Below, in pieces: positions 10,464 to 21,219 of a DNA stretch of 64,000 bases (the stretch's first letter is position 1; each line of letters opens with the position of its first letter). Source of the DNA: Tetragonia tetragonoides (Eukaryota; Streptophyta; Magnoliopsida; Caryophyllales; Aizoaceae); assembly GCA_038025085.1 (NCBI GenBank), contig CM076140.1, positions 34,307,501 to 34,371,500 on the forward strand, read 5' to 3'. Made by a program: the position numbers and the translations under genes. The notes below the pieces were generated by a model that did no database searches, was not told the origin of the DNA, and was given only the letters and a program-made list of their open reading frames with translations.

Positions 10464-11708
10464 AATTTATTTAAGAGGGTGAGACTCGAAAGTCAAGTTT
10501 GCTTAATTGTTTAATAACATGTTCCATATTGCATCATTTGCATCATTTGCATGTGCTTTGTCACAACTTTTTGACCCTTATCGACCCTCGAGGAAGTTTG
10601 TGTCGTAACTCGTAGACAACTCGTATATCTAAATTAATATACAGCTGTCCTATCGTGCAAACCGACGCTTCCTCACCCACGACTCATCGACTCTTGTTGG
10701 TGACAAATAATTACAATTGATGTGTCGACCATCGGCCGAACGGAAATTGTAATTTGTCGTGGTAACCTCACAGGAGCCAAAAGCCTCTAGCCCACATTCG
10801 TGCATTCGCTTGCTTGTTGTGCATGTGTCGTTGTAATGCTCGTCTGATCACATGTTTGTCTGTAACTGCGTCGTTATAATGCTTGCCTGAATGCATGAAT
10901 GTCGTGACTATGTGCCAACATGTACTTACGTGCTAGGAGTATTTTCTTTTATTTTGAGCTAGTTCTTAATGACCAAAAATGGTGCGAGAATTGCATTCAA
11001 TGAACACTCGTCATTTTTCCAATGATATATTCTGTCAAAGTCATGAACAATTTCCTAGGATCTTTTTAGCAAAAAAAAAAAAAGAGTCAGTCACTCCAAT
11101 TTTCCCTCTCCCATTTTCTATTTCTCTTTTTCTTTTTTTATTTTGATGTAATTCAGATTCGGTAAAAAAAAAAAAAAAAAAGAAAAGCAGCAAAAAAAAA
11201 TGGTGTTTAAAAAAAAACGCCGAAAAAGAAAATCTTGGGAATAAAAAAGGCCGAAATTCTTTTATTTTATTTTATCCCATTTTTCATTTTCTTTGAGTAT
11301 AGAAAAATAAAAAAAATATATAGATAGTCCGTCTTTTTCTGTTTTCTTATTTTCGTTCATTGACTTTATTTTCCTTTGATATTAGGGGAAATATTTGGGC
11401 ATCTAGGCTTAAGGATTTTTGTTTTTTAGCACAATTTGTTTTTCTATGTGTGGGTCATCATTTTTCATAGGTGAGAGTCTCATGGTCTTTCATGTTACTA
11501 AGTGCTCCGTGCTTCCTATTCCTAGTTAGGGGGTCTAAAGAAGAAGGGAAACCTTGAGAAAAGCTGGGCTAGGCCTTCGGCAAGGTTAGTTCGTCTACAA
11601 CTGTCTACACAGCCAAATTCCCGATTGCCACCACTACAGACAGCCTTACCATCAATAAATAGGCCATCACCCCATAATCTATCACCACCACAAAGCTCAT
11701 CTCACTAA
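10464..11708 (+). other. Element C leader (non-coding)
   Basis: A 1.2-kb stretch between PBS and gag without a supported ORF. It has A-rich and T-rich low-complexity tracts (11070-11330) and a direct phrase GCATCATTTGCATCATTTGCATGTG near 10530. By position it is 5' untranslated RNA and possibly a packaging region. I see nothing else in it. Confidence 0.5.
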
Positions 11709-11729
11709 TTGCACCCCCAAAACTTCACC

Positions 11730-12499
11730 ATGGTCAAGACCACTGATGAAAAGCTCGATGAGATCGTAGGCGAGTTAGAAAGGATGCAAGTCAGGATTGA
11801 AGATTTTGAAAGGAAGAAAGAGGAGGAGGCAAGAATCCTCTCTGACCCCAACACTGAGGAGGATGAGCAAAAGTCACCAAGCTCAAAAAGATTGACTCCA
11901 TTGCCAACTACAATGCCAAAGATGATAAAGTCAATCCCAAAGTCAATGGCAAGCTTCCAGCCAAGTTCTCCATTCACAAAGTTATGACATTCACTAGAAC
12001 TGATGATCCACAAGATCACCTTAAGGCCTTCACTACTGCCATGGGTTTGAGAGAAATTGATAAAAGTATCTACATACACTTGTTCCCACAGACTCTTGAT
12101 GCCTCGACTCTTCGTTGGTTCTACACCTTGAATTTGGAAAACTACCGTACTTGGTCAGATTTCACTACAATCTTCCTTGCACGCTACAAGGAAAATGTTG
12201 TTCTAGCTATGACCCTTCGAGAGTTAGAGATCACCAAGCAAGAAGAAGATAAGGGGTTCCTTACCTTCCTTCAACGTTGGAGGCTAAAGGTCGCCAAACT
12301 GGTTGAGAAACCTGCGCAAAGTGATCAAATCCGCAAATTCATAAAGAATCTGCAACCTGCTTACAAGGAACGCCTCATGTACCAAGCAATTGACTCCTAC
12401 AACCGGCTCTATGATGTAGGTATCTTAATTGAAGATAATCTTTACTGTCAATATCACCGAGTGTTTGGCCAACGCACGGATGACTGCATCCGCCCGTAA
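11730..12499 (+). pseudogene. Element C gag, frameshifted and internally deleted
   Basis: ATG at 11730 opens MVKTTDEKLDEIVGELERMQ, a Lys/Glu-rich coiled-coil-like N-terminus. After a frameshift near 11980 the Tat gag core follows: FTRTDDPQDHLKAFTTAMGL, TLDASTLRWFYTL, MTLRELEITKQ, FLQRWRLKVAKL. The end YCQYHRVFGQRTDDC is the Cys/His nucleocapsid motif, but it directly follows an IEDNL segment. In element D, over 150 residues separate the same two blocks, so C has an internal deletion. The same motifs in D (DDPQDHIRDFTTVLGL, MTLRELDIT) confirm the family. Confidence 0.85.
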
Positions 12500-12929
12500 G
12501 ACGATATACAAGAAATCATGGACAAGAAGGAAGAAGACGATGCTTATAAAACTTGGAACTAGTGGGCTACAAGATAGAGCTAGAGGAGTCGAGTCTGAGG
12601 CCCCAAGTTTTGTTGAGTTAGGATCTTAGCTAAATCTTTATGTTGAGTCAAGAACAGGGGGTGTTCCCCTTTTACTTTTTTTTTTCAGTCTAGTTTCTTT
12701 TTGACGGGAATTAGAGACCCTCTTCTCTAAAGTCATGTGTGCTTATTTTCTTGCAAATTAATAAAAATTCCTCATGCTCATTTCTTCCTTTGTTTAGCTA
12801 TTGATAAATCCAATGAACTCAAAGTAGCACAAATCTTTAACTAATCAATTTAAGCAATGTAAGTAAACTTTACAAAGCAAGAATGCAAATTATTTCTTAT
12901 ACAGGAATTGGAGCAACTCAATTCCCTCA
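12500..12929 (+). other. Scar of pol deletion in element C
   Basis: About 430 bp of AT-rich non-coding DNA with pyrimidine runs lie where D has protease, RT, RNase H and archaeal-type RNase H (some 3 kb). Coding resumes at QRRSEPAFCNNL, which corresponds to D QRRSEPSYCDAL just after the second RNase H. The deletion is therefore nearly exact from mid-gag to the RNase H/integrase linker. Confidence 0.7.
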
Positions 12930-12932
12930 ACA

Positions 12933-14324
12933 ATGCCACTCCACATACAAAGAAGAAGTGAGCCAGCCTTCTGCAACAACCTCGACACGAGTTTAGTCCT
13001 AGCTCCGATTGAAGAAGATCCTTGGTATCAAGATGTATTCAACTACATCACCAAAGGCACCTGCCCTCCAGACGCACCAATAAGAGCTCAACCGGCCATC
13101 CGTCTCTTAGCGGCGCAATACATAGAATAGAAGGGGGTTCTATACAAAAAGTCCCACAATGGAGTCAACCTCAGATGTGTAAACGCCCAAGAAGCTGCAG
13201 AGATCATGGATGAGGTACACAATTTGGTGTGCGGACCACACATGACTGGTCGAATGCTCTCTAGAAAGGTCCTACGACTGGGATACTATTGGACCACCAT
13301 GGAAAGAGACTGTTACGACTATGTCAAGAAATGCAAGAAGTGTCAGATATATTCCAACCTACAGCATATGCCGCCCTCAATGCTCCATAACTTCACGTCC
13401 CCTTGGCCATTCTCTGTATGGGGAATAGATATCATTGGTAAAATCACCCCAAAGGGCTCTAGAGGAGATGATTACATCCTAGTAGCCATAAAGTATTTCA
13501 CCAAATGGGTTGAAACACAGTCTTATGCCATCCTCATATCCAAACAAGTGTCCAAATTAATAAGGAACAACATCATCTGCCGATATGGTGTTCCGCATGA
13601 AATTATTAGTGACCACGGATCCCACTTCAAAGCCGAAACAGCCACTCTACTAAAAAGCTACGAAATTCAGCACCACAAATCATCCCCTTACTAACCCCAA
13701 ACCAATGGCGCAGTGGAAGCCGCCAACAAAAACCTCAAAACTATCATCGAAAAGATGATAGAAAACTACAAAGATGGGCATGTGAAACTCCCATTTGCCC
13801 TTTGGGGGTATAGAACATCCATAAGATCATCCACTGGAGCTACACCTTATTCCCTAGTCTATGGGATGGAAGCTGTACCACCCATAGAAGTCCAACTACC
13901 CTCTATGGGCATAGCCTTAGAGGGTGAACTTTCAGAAACACAATGGATGCAAGCCTATTATGATGAACTAATGTTCACAGATGAAAGACGCCTATGGGCT
14001 CTAGACCAATCACACATGTACCAACAACGCATGACAAGAGCATTCAACAAAAAGGTTCGACTTCGAAACTTGAAAGAAGGGGACTTAGTTTGGAAAGAGT
14101 TGTGTGCACCACTTACTGACCCTAGAGGCAAATTTCGACCAGACTGGTCCGTTCCGTTCATCATCAAAGACATCTTATCAGGAGGCAGGGTCCGGCTTAT
14201 GGACATTGACGGCATCAAGTTCAGTCAGCTCACCAACATGGATCAACTGAAGAAGTGCTACGTCTATAAAAAAAAATCCAAAAATAAAAAAAGAGACGTA
14301 CACAATTTGAACGAACTACGCTAG
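12933..14324 (+). pseudogene. Element C integrase (near complete, broken frames)
   Basis: The linker PLHIQRRSEPAFC leads into an integrase with the zinc-binding H-H-C-C pattern (HNLVCGPHMTGRMLSRK ... CKKCQ). The DDE core is at WGIDIIGK, SDHGSHF and NGAVEAANKN, so all three acidic residues are kept. The C-terminal part (EGDLVWKELCAPLTDPRGKF, SQLTNMDQLKKCY) ends with a basic tail. Integrase inserts the cDNA into the genome. A TAG stop lies after QYIE (13129) and a TAA before PQTNG (about 13692). VAIDYF of relatives reads VAIKYF. The last frame is open for 203 codons. Confidence 0.9.
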
Positions 14325-14566
14325 CCTGATTCCACACTGGATACGTAGGTAACCCTTTTAAGGGGCCCGGCAAAAATCAATCCAAAATTCCATTCAACTC
14401 ATTCAAAAAGGATAATTTTTATTCAAACCGAACGAATAAGCTTACATTGCATAAATTGAAAAATTCTTAAAGGTTACAAAAAAAAGTGCAACTACGAGGG
14501 TTTAACCTAAACAAATTCTTACTACTTTTTTTTAAAAACTAGATTTGCTTTCTAAATAAAATTACT

Positions 14567-15870
14567 TTAATCCTTCTTGCCTTTAGAAGGCTTCATTGAA
14601 GAGTTCTTTTTTGAAGGACCTTGGCTTGAGGACGACTTACGATCGCTTTCTTGAGCTGGGGACTTGCCTCATTTCATTACGTGATAGCCTTCCTCATTAG
14701 GCCCTTCCTTCCATTTCTTGCTTCCTATTTCTGAGTCATATCTAGGTACTAGTTGGTCCCACTCCTCATGACGAAGGGCTCGTCTCGCTTCTCCATCACT
14801 ACAGGAAAGCCAATTCAAATAGGTCTCGGAAACTTGAGTTGGGGCAATCACCCGAGGTACTATCCAGCGATCCCTGCCAAGCCAGTATTTTTCCCAATCC
14901 TTAGCAAACTTAGTGGTCAAACCCAAGGTAGGTTGTCTCGTAGTCTCTTGACGAGGGATAACCTACTTTAACCCACATTGCCTCATGACCCTAGATGGAA
15001 AAAAGCAAGTACTCTTGTACAAACCCACTATAGTAGTGTGAGGAATGAATTTGCAGCAAGCCACCAAAGAGGTTAAACCCTAACAAGTCACATGCCAACG
15101 AACAGCAGGTCCGGCATGGAAAAAGGTGTCCCATTCGGCAAGGGTCTTTTCATCATAAGTCTTCTTTTTTCAGGCTTGAGAGGTACGAACTATCATCTTC
15201 TCTGGCGATTCTATTAGCCTTAGATGCTCGCATAACCAAATTTCAAGCAGCAGGGGGCTGCTAGAAAAGGCTTCGTGAGGCAAAATTTTCAACCTGTCAA
15301 GCCCTAAAGTAGTTTCTCCTATAATCACATGCAAAGGAGAGTGCCCTTCAGCCATTTGATTCACCACTCGCAGCAACGAGGCTCTACCGAGGACTCTACA
15401 TTAGCAAACAATAGGCGATTCAACAGGCAAAGTACAAAAGCCTGTCGGCAGCAATGCCAAAATATCGCATCCTGTTTAGAAGGAGGAGCAAACTTTTCAC
15501 AAATTTGAACTAAGTCCACATCGACACCGAGAATCATGCTTTTGGCTTCTACAGATGACAAGCCTAGAAATTTCCTGTACTGATTACTAAAACCATCCCT
15601 CAAATAAGGCACAGCTGGGGGAAAAACATCAGACATATTAGTAATGACAGCAAATTCTTCAACCAAAGGGCATAATTCAGAGTTACCGAAACGGAAGACG
15701 AGCAAGTCTGGGTCCCAATAGTTCAAAGCAGATCGAAGAAGGAGCCACAAGATTTTGGTTGGTCTTAGAGCCAATAAGGTTGAGATATGGTACGGAGCCA
15801 GTTCTAGTTTATCTTATATGGTCAGATTTTTACACCAGGCATCGAACAGATTTTCAAAGGATTTCACCAT
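14567..15870 (-). pseudogene. Element C antisense gene 1: plant mobile domain protein (PMD)
   Basis: The minus-strand ATG at 15870 opens MVKSFENLFDAWC. It continues with LRPTKILWLLLRSALNYWDPDLLVFRFGNSELCPLVEEFAVI, the N-terminal fold of the plant mobile domain (MAIN/MAIL-like, 'aminotransferase-like' PMD), then FWHCCRQAFVLCLLNRLLF and, after a frameshift near 15365, VVNQMAEGHSPLHVIIGETTLGLDRL. The C-terminus is Ser/Lys-rich and ends at about 14567. PMD proteins of the host act in gene silencing, and PMDs are repeatedly captured by transposons. Stops and frameshifts show decay. It lies opposite in strand to gag and integrase, with its own TATA box (15943-15952). Element D has an equivalent ORF in the same place. 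Confidence 0.75.
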
Positions 15871-15942
15871 GGTAGAAGCTTTGAGAACTTTAAGAGAGCT
15901 AAAGTCTGAAAAAGAGATACGATATTGGACATCCCGTAAATC

Positions 15943-16049
15943 CTATTTATAGGCAAAAAATCGGGTTAGAAGGAGTCAGAAATCCACTAAAAAGGCTCAA
16001 AGCCAGAGCCGCCAGCGGCCCTCACCATTGGCCCAACGCCGCTAGCGGC
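15943..16049 (-). promoter_or_regulatory. Putative antisense promoter 1 of element C
   Basis: Upstream of the antisense ATG (15870) the minus strand reads CTATAAATAG (15943-15952). This is the same core as the LTR TATA box (CCTATAAATA). About 55-100 bp further upstream are GCCGCCAGCGGC (16008-16019) and GCCGCTAGCGGC (16038-16049), the palindromes also found in the C LTR. The order GC palindromes, TATA, ATG copies the LTR promoter. Function is inferred. Confidence 0.55.
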
Positions 16050-17055
16050 CCTGACCTTGGCCTAGTCGACATTTCCCTTTTGTTCTTGCCCACCCGTTTG
16101 GTCCGTTCCGCTCAATTGAAGCCCAAATTTTCAAATGCACAATGGGGTTACAAGGCCCGAGACTCTCTTAGTTTTATTCTTTTTGTACTTTCTTTTTATT
16201 TTTTTTTTACTTTTTTTAGGAGGTATAATATGTGTAATTTTTGTTTTTTCTTGCAATTTTTACCTTTTTCTTTACTTTATTCCCTAAATTATGTCCTACT
16301 CTTTACTGCATAACACATTGCATACTTAGAGATCAGATGGACATAGTCGAGTCATAATAGCATTCATATCACACAAAATGCATAAAACAGAAGTTCAAAG
16401 TTCTGAACACCAAGGTTTACAAAACAAGCCTATAATGTTCAGCTAGGGTCGTCGTCACCATTGCTATCGGCATCATCCTCAATGGAAGGCCCCTGACCAT
16501 AGTTCCCGGCCGAGTAATAGAAGGAGCCCTGAGTACTGAACGAGCTATAAATCAGCCTGCTGTTGTTGGGCCTCATGTCTCGTCCATCATGCACAGTTGC
16601 ATGCATAGGGGTACCTGCCGAAAACCCCGTCCCAAAGAGGTTCTCCGTGGCTTGACTAGCAAATCCATAGCCACATTCTGATATGAAGGCCCAGCTTGAG
16701 GCACATCCCACCCAGGAGCGTTCGCGCCAACCTCCAGCCATAGGGGTCACAACGGGCCTGCTACTCAAAGAAGACTGAAAACCCGCTGGAGAAAACATCT
16801 CAGGAACGGGGATTGTGCGGCATAGAAGGTCCGAGCGCCTTATCAACAGGAGGCCTGGTCACAGCTACAGTTAGGGCTGTTCAAAAAAATTCGAATCCGA
16901 TCCGAGTATCCGAAAATTCGATAATCCGATCTAAAACTATCCAAAAAAACGGATATCCGAAATTTCGGATTCGAATTCGGGTTTGGATATCATTTATGAA
17001 AATTTTCGGATATTTATCCGAAATAATATAATGTAAGCGCTTTTTGTTGTCTGAT

Positions 17056-17128
17056 ACGCCTTGTAGCTTAGTGGTTCAAGGCTCATTGTTTTGTATTCAA
17101 CGTCCTGGATTCAAATAAGACCCACAGG
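17056..17128 (+). repeat. tRNA-like (SINE head) segment within the hAT element
   Basis: TAGCTTAGTGG (17064-17074) fits the pol III A box and GGATTCAAAT (17107-17116) is close to the B box, 33 bp apart as in a tRNA. The segment does not fold as a complete tRNA. It looks like a SINE-type or pseudo-tRNA insertion. Confidence 0.4.
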
Positions 17129-17307
17129 CCCACAACATTAATTTCTTTTTCATTTCTTTTGTTTTATTCACATCACAAACCCACGATATTTGGTCCCAAA
17201 TTTGTTATGCATATCTGTTTTTAGACCATTATTTAGCAAAACCCATAAGTCACCCAACTCATTCACCCTATTTCACTAAAGCCACAACCCACATCCACCA
17301 TTTTCTT

Positions 17308-17311
<4 letters not shown>

Positions 17312-17355
<44 letters not shown>
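17312..17355 (+). repeat. (CT)n microsatellite
   Basis: About 22 uninterrupted CT units inside the hAT element. CT tracts like this are common in plant 5' UTRs; a similar one lies in the 5' UTR region of the BRCT gene at 53217-53258. Confidence 0.95.
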
Positions 17356-17358
<3 letters not shown>

Positions 17359-17498
17359 CCAATCTCCACCGCCACTCACAGATAAGCTATAGCTTGAAAC
17401 TTTACCACCAGAAGGCACCACCACTCAACTCATTCAACAATTAGTCGATGCCCCTCATACTCATACCCCGAATCTAATAACCCACCCCCTTTTCTTAC

Positions 17499-17621
17499 AT
17501 GGATATTTCTCTTTCCTCAGATCAACAACACCACAACACCATTGTTAATGCACCCTTTCCTCTTAAATCCATAGAATTTAATCACTTGTGGGATTTTGGG
17601 ATTCCTGTCTGGCATGGCTAA
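17499..17621 (+). pseudogene. Possible captured host gene 5' exon (40 codons) in hAT element
   Basis: Downstream of the CT-rich leader, ATG at 17499 opens a 40-codon frame beginning MDISLSSDQQHHNTIV and ending HLWDFGIPVWHG before TAA at 17619-17621. The arrangement CT-rich leader, ATG, short Ser/Gln/His-rich start looks like the 5' end of a host gene carried in a Pack-type transposon. I do not recognise the parent gene. It could be chance. Confidence 0.35.
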
Positions 17622-20465
17622 ATTTCCAGATTTGGAATTTCTAAATGTCGATGCTTATTGTTAATTATTTTGGAGTTTTAATTTGAAAAAAAAAATCAAA
17701 AAAATTATTTCGGATATTCGGGTACCCGTATTCGGATATCCGAAAATTTCGGATATCTGAAAGTCGTGTATCCAAAGTTTCGGATACGGATTCGGATAGC
17801 AAAATCTAGTATCCGAATTTTTGGATACCCGAGTTTCGGGTATCCGAATTTTCAGATACCCGCGTATGAGCAGCCCTAGCTACAGTAGGTGAACGAGCGA
17901 CAGATGGTCTGCTCGCCGAACAGACTCTCGCAGCTGACGAATGTCTGGGTCCCATAGAGGACGAAGACCGCGACATCTGCATACAATCAAGATCAAAATG
18001 CTAAACTAAGCACCCCACTTAGCTAAACAAAAATACAAAAGTGTACTTACACTAGTAGTCCCAGACCGGGAACTCTTCCCTCTACCCATCATCCGGCTAT
18101 ATCCCTTCTTCGACAAGTGGATGAGCTTGAAGACTTGAGAAGTCTGCTCCCGGTTTAGCTACAAGAAGGAAGAAAAGATAGAGTCAGCATTTGGAAGCAA
18201 CACAAAGAAAAAAGCAAGAAGGGATAAAAACTTACCCCCGCACAACCATCAGGCAAAGGTGGGCCCTCCACAGCCTCTCCATCAGCATTACGTAGAGATA
18301 TCTCCTCCACTATACGGCCCCCACTCTCACTAATGTACCTCACCTCTTTACTCGGCAAGGTCGCACTTGGGGGCTGGCCACGAGGAACTCTAGAATGTGA
18401 CCTCCTGAAACCCCGAGGAACCAAACGATCTACCTACAAGACACAAAAGTCAGTATATTACACATAAAGATGAAAAATCACAAATAAAGATCTTACCTCA
18501 GAAGTAAGGTCCGGCATCAGACAACCAAAGCAATAGGCCAGATATACAGCTGTACAGTCCAAGCCAGCAACCTCCGGCTCAACAAACTGCATGGTCGCCA
18601 TTCCCCAAATCACGACCCCTAAGTCATCCACGCTCAGACTACGCAGGTAGAACATGGTCATAGGAGGGTTTTCTGGAACCAAATGACCACCAAAGACAGG
18701 ATAGACCAGTCGAGTCAAGCGGTCCCCCAGGTACCACAAAAAGCCAAATGGCCCCTCAAACACCACCCGCAAAGAAATACTCTGAAGGAATCAGCGGTAA
18801 TATGGGCCGGGATCCCAGGAATACAGTCAAAAGTGGTCCACGACACCTGCCAATTACAAGAGCAAAGTTCATTCACATCAAATGAACCAAAAAATATTTA
18901 TACATAAGCAAGTCGAAGGTAACATACCTCGGACACGGCATGCCTCTCGAAGGTGGCCCGAAAATCCTCCAAAGAGGAAAACGGGTGGTTATCCCCACCG
19001 ACCCACCGTGAACCTAGTGGGAACATCCTCAAATCAGGATGGTGGCTCTCCTACAAAGTATGCATATGCAAAAGAAAAAAAAAACATATATGCCTATCTC
19101 CAGCATCCTCTACGAGCCAGAGATAGACACCCTCCGACTCGTCGACTTAGGCCTGCAAGCCCGACGACACCACTTCATAAACGAAGCATACGCAGGAGCA
19201 CCAAAGTTGTACTCATGTACTTTAGACAGGTCGTCTAAACATGTCAAGAAGCCGACTTGACACACACTCTTCTTCTGGGCAAAGATGGTCGCCCCCAACA
19301 GGTAAGCCAAGAAAATACGAGCCCTCTGCTCCTCGGTAAGCCCCTGCTCCGCTAAGTTCTCCCCATAACCTTGGCAAGGAAACTCAGTCCTCCCTAAAGT
19401 AGACAGATACATGCCCGTATAGGTCAAGCAACCTATCAGCCTGCCGGTGATAACTCGCGTCATACTGTATACGACGCCCTCTAAAGGACAAGCCTGTCAG
19501 TACAGCAAACTGATATGGGGTAGGAAACATCTCTCCCACAGGTGTGTGGAATGTGTTCATGGTATCCCAAAACCTCTCCAATAACCCTGGAAAACTATCC
19601 TAGTATCCCCAGAATGATAAGTCGCGATAACCGACAGAATGTGCTCAAAGCCCGAAGCCTGGACTATCCCCCTAGCCTCCTCAGTAAATGTGTCCACCAT
19701 CATGGCCCAGTGAGAAGTGGACCCATGAGCCTGCAGCAGAACACCAACACCCTAGCCAACAAAAAAAAATTTCTCAACACCCTATATACTACAAATACGG
19801 CCCAAATAGTTTCACACAAATAGCATACAGCTGTAATCCAGTACAAATCCCAATTTGTTCATGTGCCGAAACACTAACAGTTCAAATTTTCAGTACAAAA
19901 AATAATAATAATAACAGAACAAAAAAAAAAGAGAGAGTCAAAAACATACCAACTGAGGGTTAGACAGATGACTATGCTTGTCCAGCAGCAGAACGTTCCG
20001 ATCCCAAACCTCATCCGGGCGCCAGTCCACACGCATGAACGAGTCCTGATACAAATTTGCCCCATCTGCATGCCGAGGGAGGAGTGTCCTAGAAGATGGA
20101 AGCCCAGTGCGAAAGAGGTCCCGGTTTTCCTCCTCCTCACCCATGGGACGCTTCCGTTTGTCTATGGGAGCCATAGAAGAAGAATTGAAGTTTTCTCTCT
20201 TTACAAGTGGAAATTTCAAGTTTCAGATTCGCAAGAAACAAGTACCCATTCAACAATGCAACCCAAAATTCAGCAACTAGGCGGAAAAATAAGCAAGTCC
20301 AAGACAAAAAGCAAGGAATTTGGTCAAGAATCGACTTACCTTGAAGAAGTTAAAGAACAAGTGAAGCTTTCGACAATGGCGGAAGCTCTCGGCCGAGAAG
20401 ACGAAAAACGAAGCAAAAACGCGAAAAAATTTGCTACAAAACAATTTGGCATGCTCAAAGTGAGT

Positions 20466-20511
20466 GCCGCTAGCGGCTCTCGCTAAGAGGCCCAGCGCCG
20501 CTAGCGGCGCT
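20466..20511. promoter_or_regulatory. GC palindromes upstream of element C antisense gene 2
   Basis: GCCGCTAGCGGC at 20466-20477 and a perfect 18-bp palindrome AGCGCCGCTAGCGGCGCT at 20494-20511 lie about 300 bp upstream of the antisense ATG at 20174. They repeat the module of the C LTR (22128-22139) and of antisense promoter 1. No clear TATA box is seen between the palindromes and the ATG. A GTAAG donor-like site in the presumed 5' UTR (about 20335) suggests a leader intron. Confidence 0.5.
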
Positions 20512-20799
20512 GAGTGGCTTGCACGCGCGGGTCCCCCTGCTGTCCCAAATTTGTTTTCAGCCCAAAAATCATTATTTCAGTTCGTTCGCGGTGAAGACAA
20601 GTACCGAGCGCGCGGGAGCGAGTCCTTTTAGCCCACCAATTCAAAATTCAACAGTTGGTCCATCTTACGGTACCAAGTATTATCAGGTAAAACTAAATCA
20701 GTTGTTTTGCAGGTCCCAAATACACAAGCCTAGGTATGCCCCAATAATATTAATCACCCGGAGTGGTCAAATTATTTTAAGAGAAGCCCAGTGAATCCT

Positions 20800-21090
20800 C
20801 TGGCACTATCCCATTATTTTTTTAGGACAGTCGGTTTCCTAAATTGTGTTAGGATAACCAGTGTCCATTATTTATTTTTAGAACAACCAGTTTCCTAAAA
20901 ATTATTTTGGGGGACAGCCAGTGTCCATTATTTTAGGACAACCAGTTTCCTAAATTGTGTTAGGACAGCCAGTTTTCTGAATTATTATGAGGACAACCAG
21001 TTTCCTGAATTATATTAGGACAACCAGTTTCCTAAATTTTGTTTTAACAGCCAGTCTTCATTTTATAGGATAGCTGGTGTCCACCAATTG
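20800..21090 (+). repeat. Tandem repeats in 3' non-coding part of element C
   Basis: About ten degenerate copies of a unit built on AGGACAACCAGTTTCCTAAATT, some alternating with a CAGTGTCCATTATTTT variant, in direct orientation. Retand-type elements are known for an amplified tandem repeat in this position. The repeats lie between antisense gene 2 and the PPT. Confidence 0.85.
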
Positions 21091-21219
21091 TGTTAGTCAA
21101 TGATTACTTGTGCGATTATACTATCCTTTGTTTTTTATATGTTTCAGTCAATGATTGCTTAAATTGTTGCATTTAAACTGTTCATATGTTTTTACCATTT
21201 TACAGTCATCATTTTGATC

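Larger units (their letters stand above)
16872..17878. mobile_element. hAT-like non-autonomous transposon inside element C antisense gene 2
   Basis: A 1007-bp insertion with terminal inverted repeats TAGGGCTGTTC / TAGGGCTGCTC (minus reading of the right end). It is flanked by a perfect 8-bp target duplication GCTACAGT (16864-16871, 17879-17886), the hAT hallmark. Both subterminal regions are packed with CGGATATCCGA-type palindromes, probable transposase sites. It has no transposase. The interior carries a tRNA-like segment, a long (CT)n tract and a gene-like ATG exon. Removing it restores the antisense exon sequence across GCTACAGT. Confidence 0.9.
16439..20174 (-). pseudogene. Element C antisense gene 2: intron-containing plant mobile domain protein
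   Basis: ATG at 20174 opens MAPIDKRKRPMGEEEE. Exon 1 (20174-19950) ends at a canonical donor (TTG|GTATGT) and the next exon starts after ...GGCTAG at 19751. It continues as GVGVLLQAHGSTSHWAMMVDTF and, after a 1-nt shift, LERFWDTMNTFHTPVGEMFPTPYQFAVLTGL, which is the diagnostic PMD block. ARIFLAYLLGATIF follows. Later exons (FEGPFGFLWYLGDRLTRLVYP; RGFRRSHSRVPRGQ) end in GTAAG donors, and the last part is acidic (DDADSNGDDDPS, stop at 16439). A hAT element interrupts the last exon at 16872-17878. Layout and first residues match D antisense gene 2. Expression is unknown. Confidence 0.75.

Noticed and set aside
17056..17128. Functional tRNA gene
   Set aside because: A and B box-like matches are present, but no acceptor or anticodon stem forms.
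18882..19260. Plus-strand frames of 118 and 73 codons
   Set aside because: They are shadows of element C antisense gene 2, whose PMD motifs are clear on the minus strand.
20800..21090. CRISPR-like array
   Set aside because: Degenerate direct tandem repeats without unique equal-length spacers, inside a plant retrotransposon.
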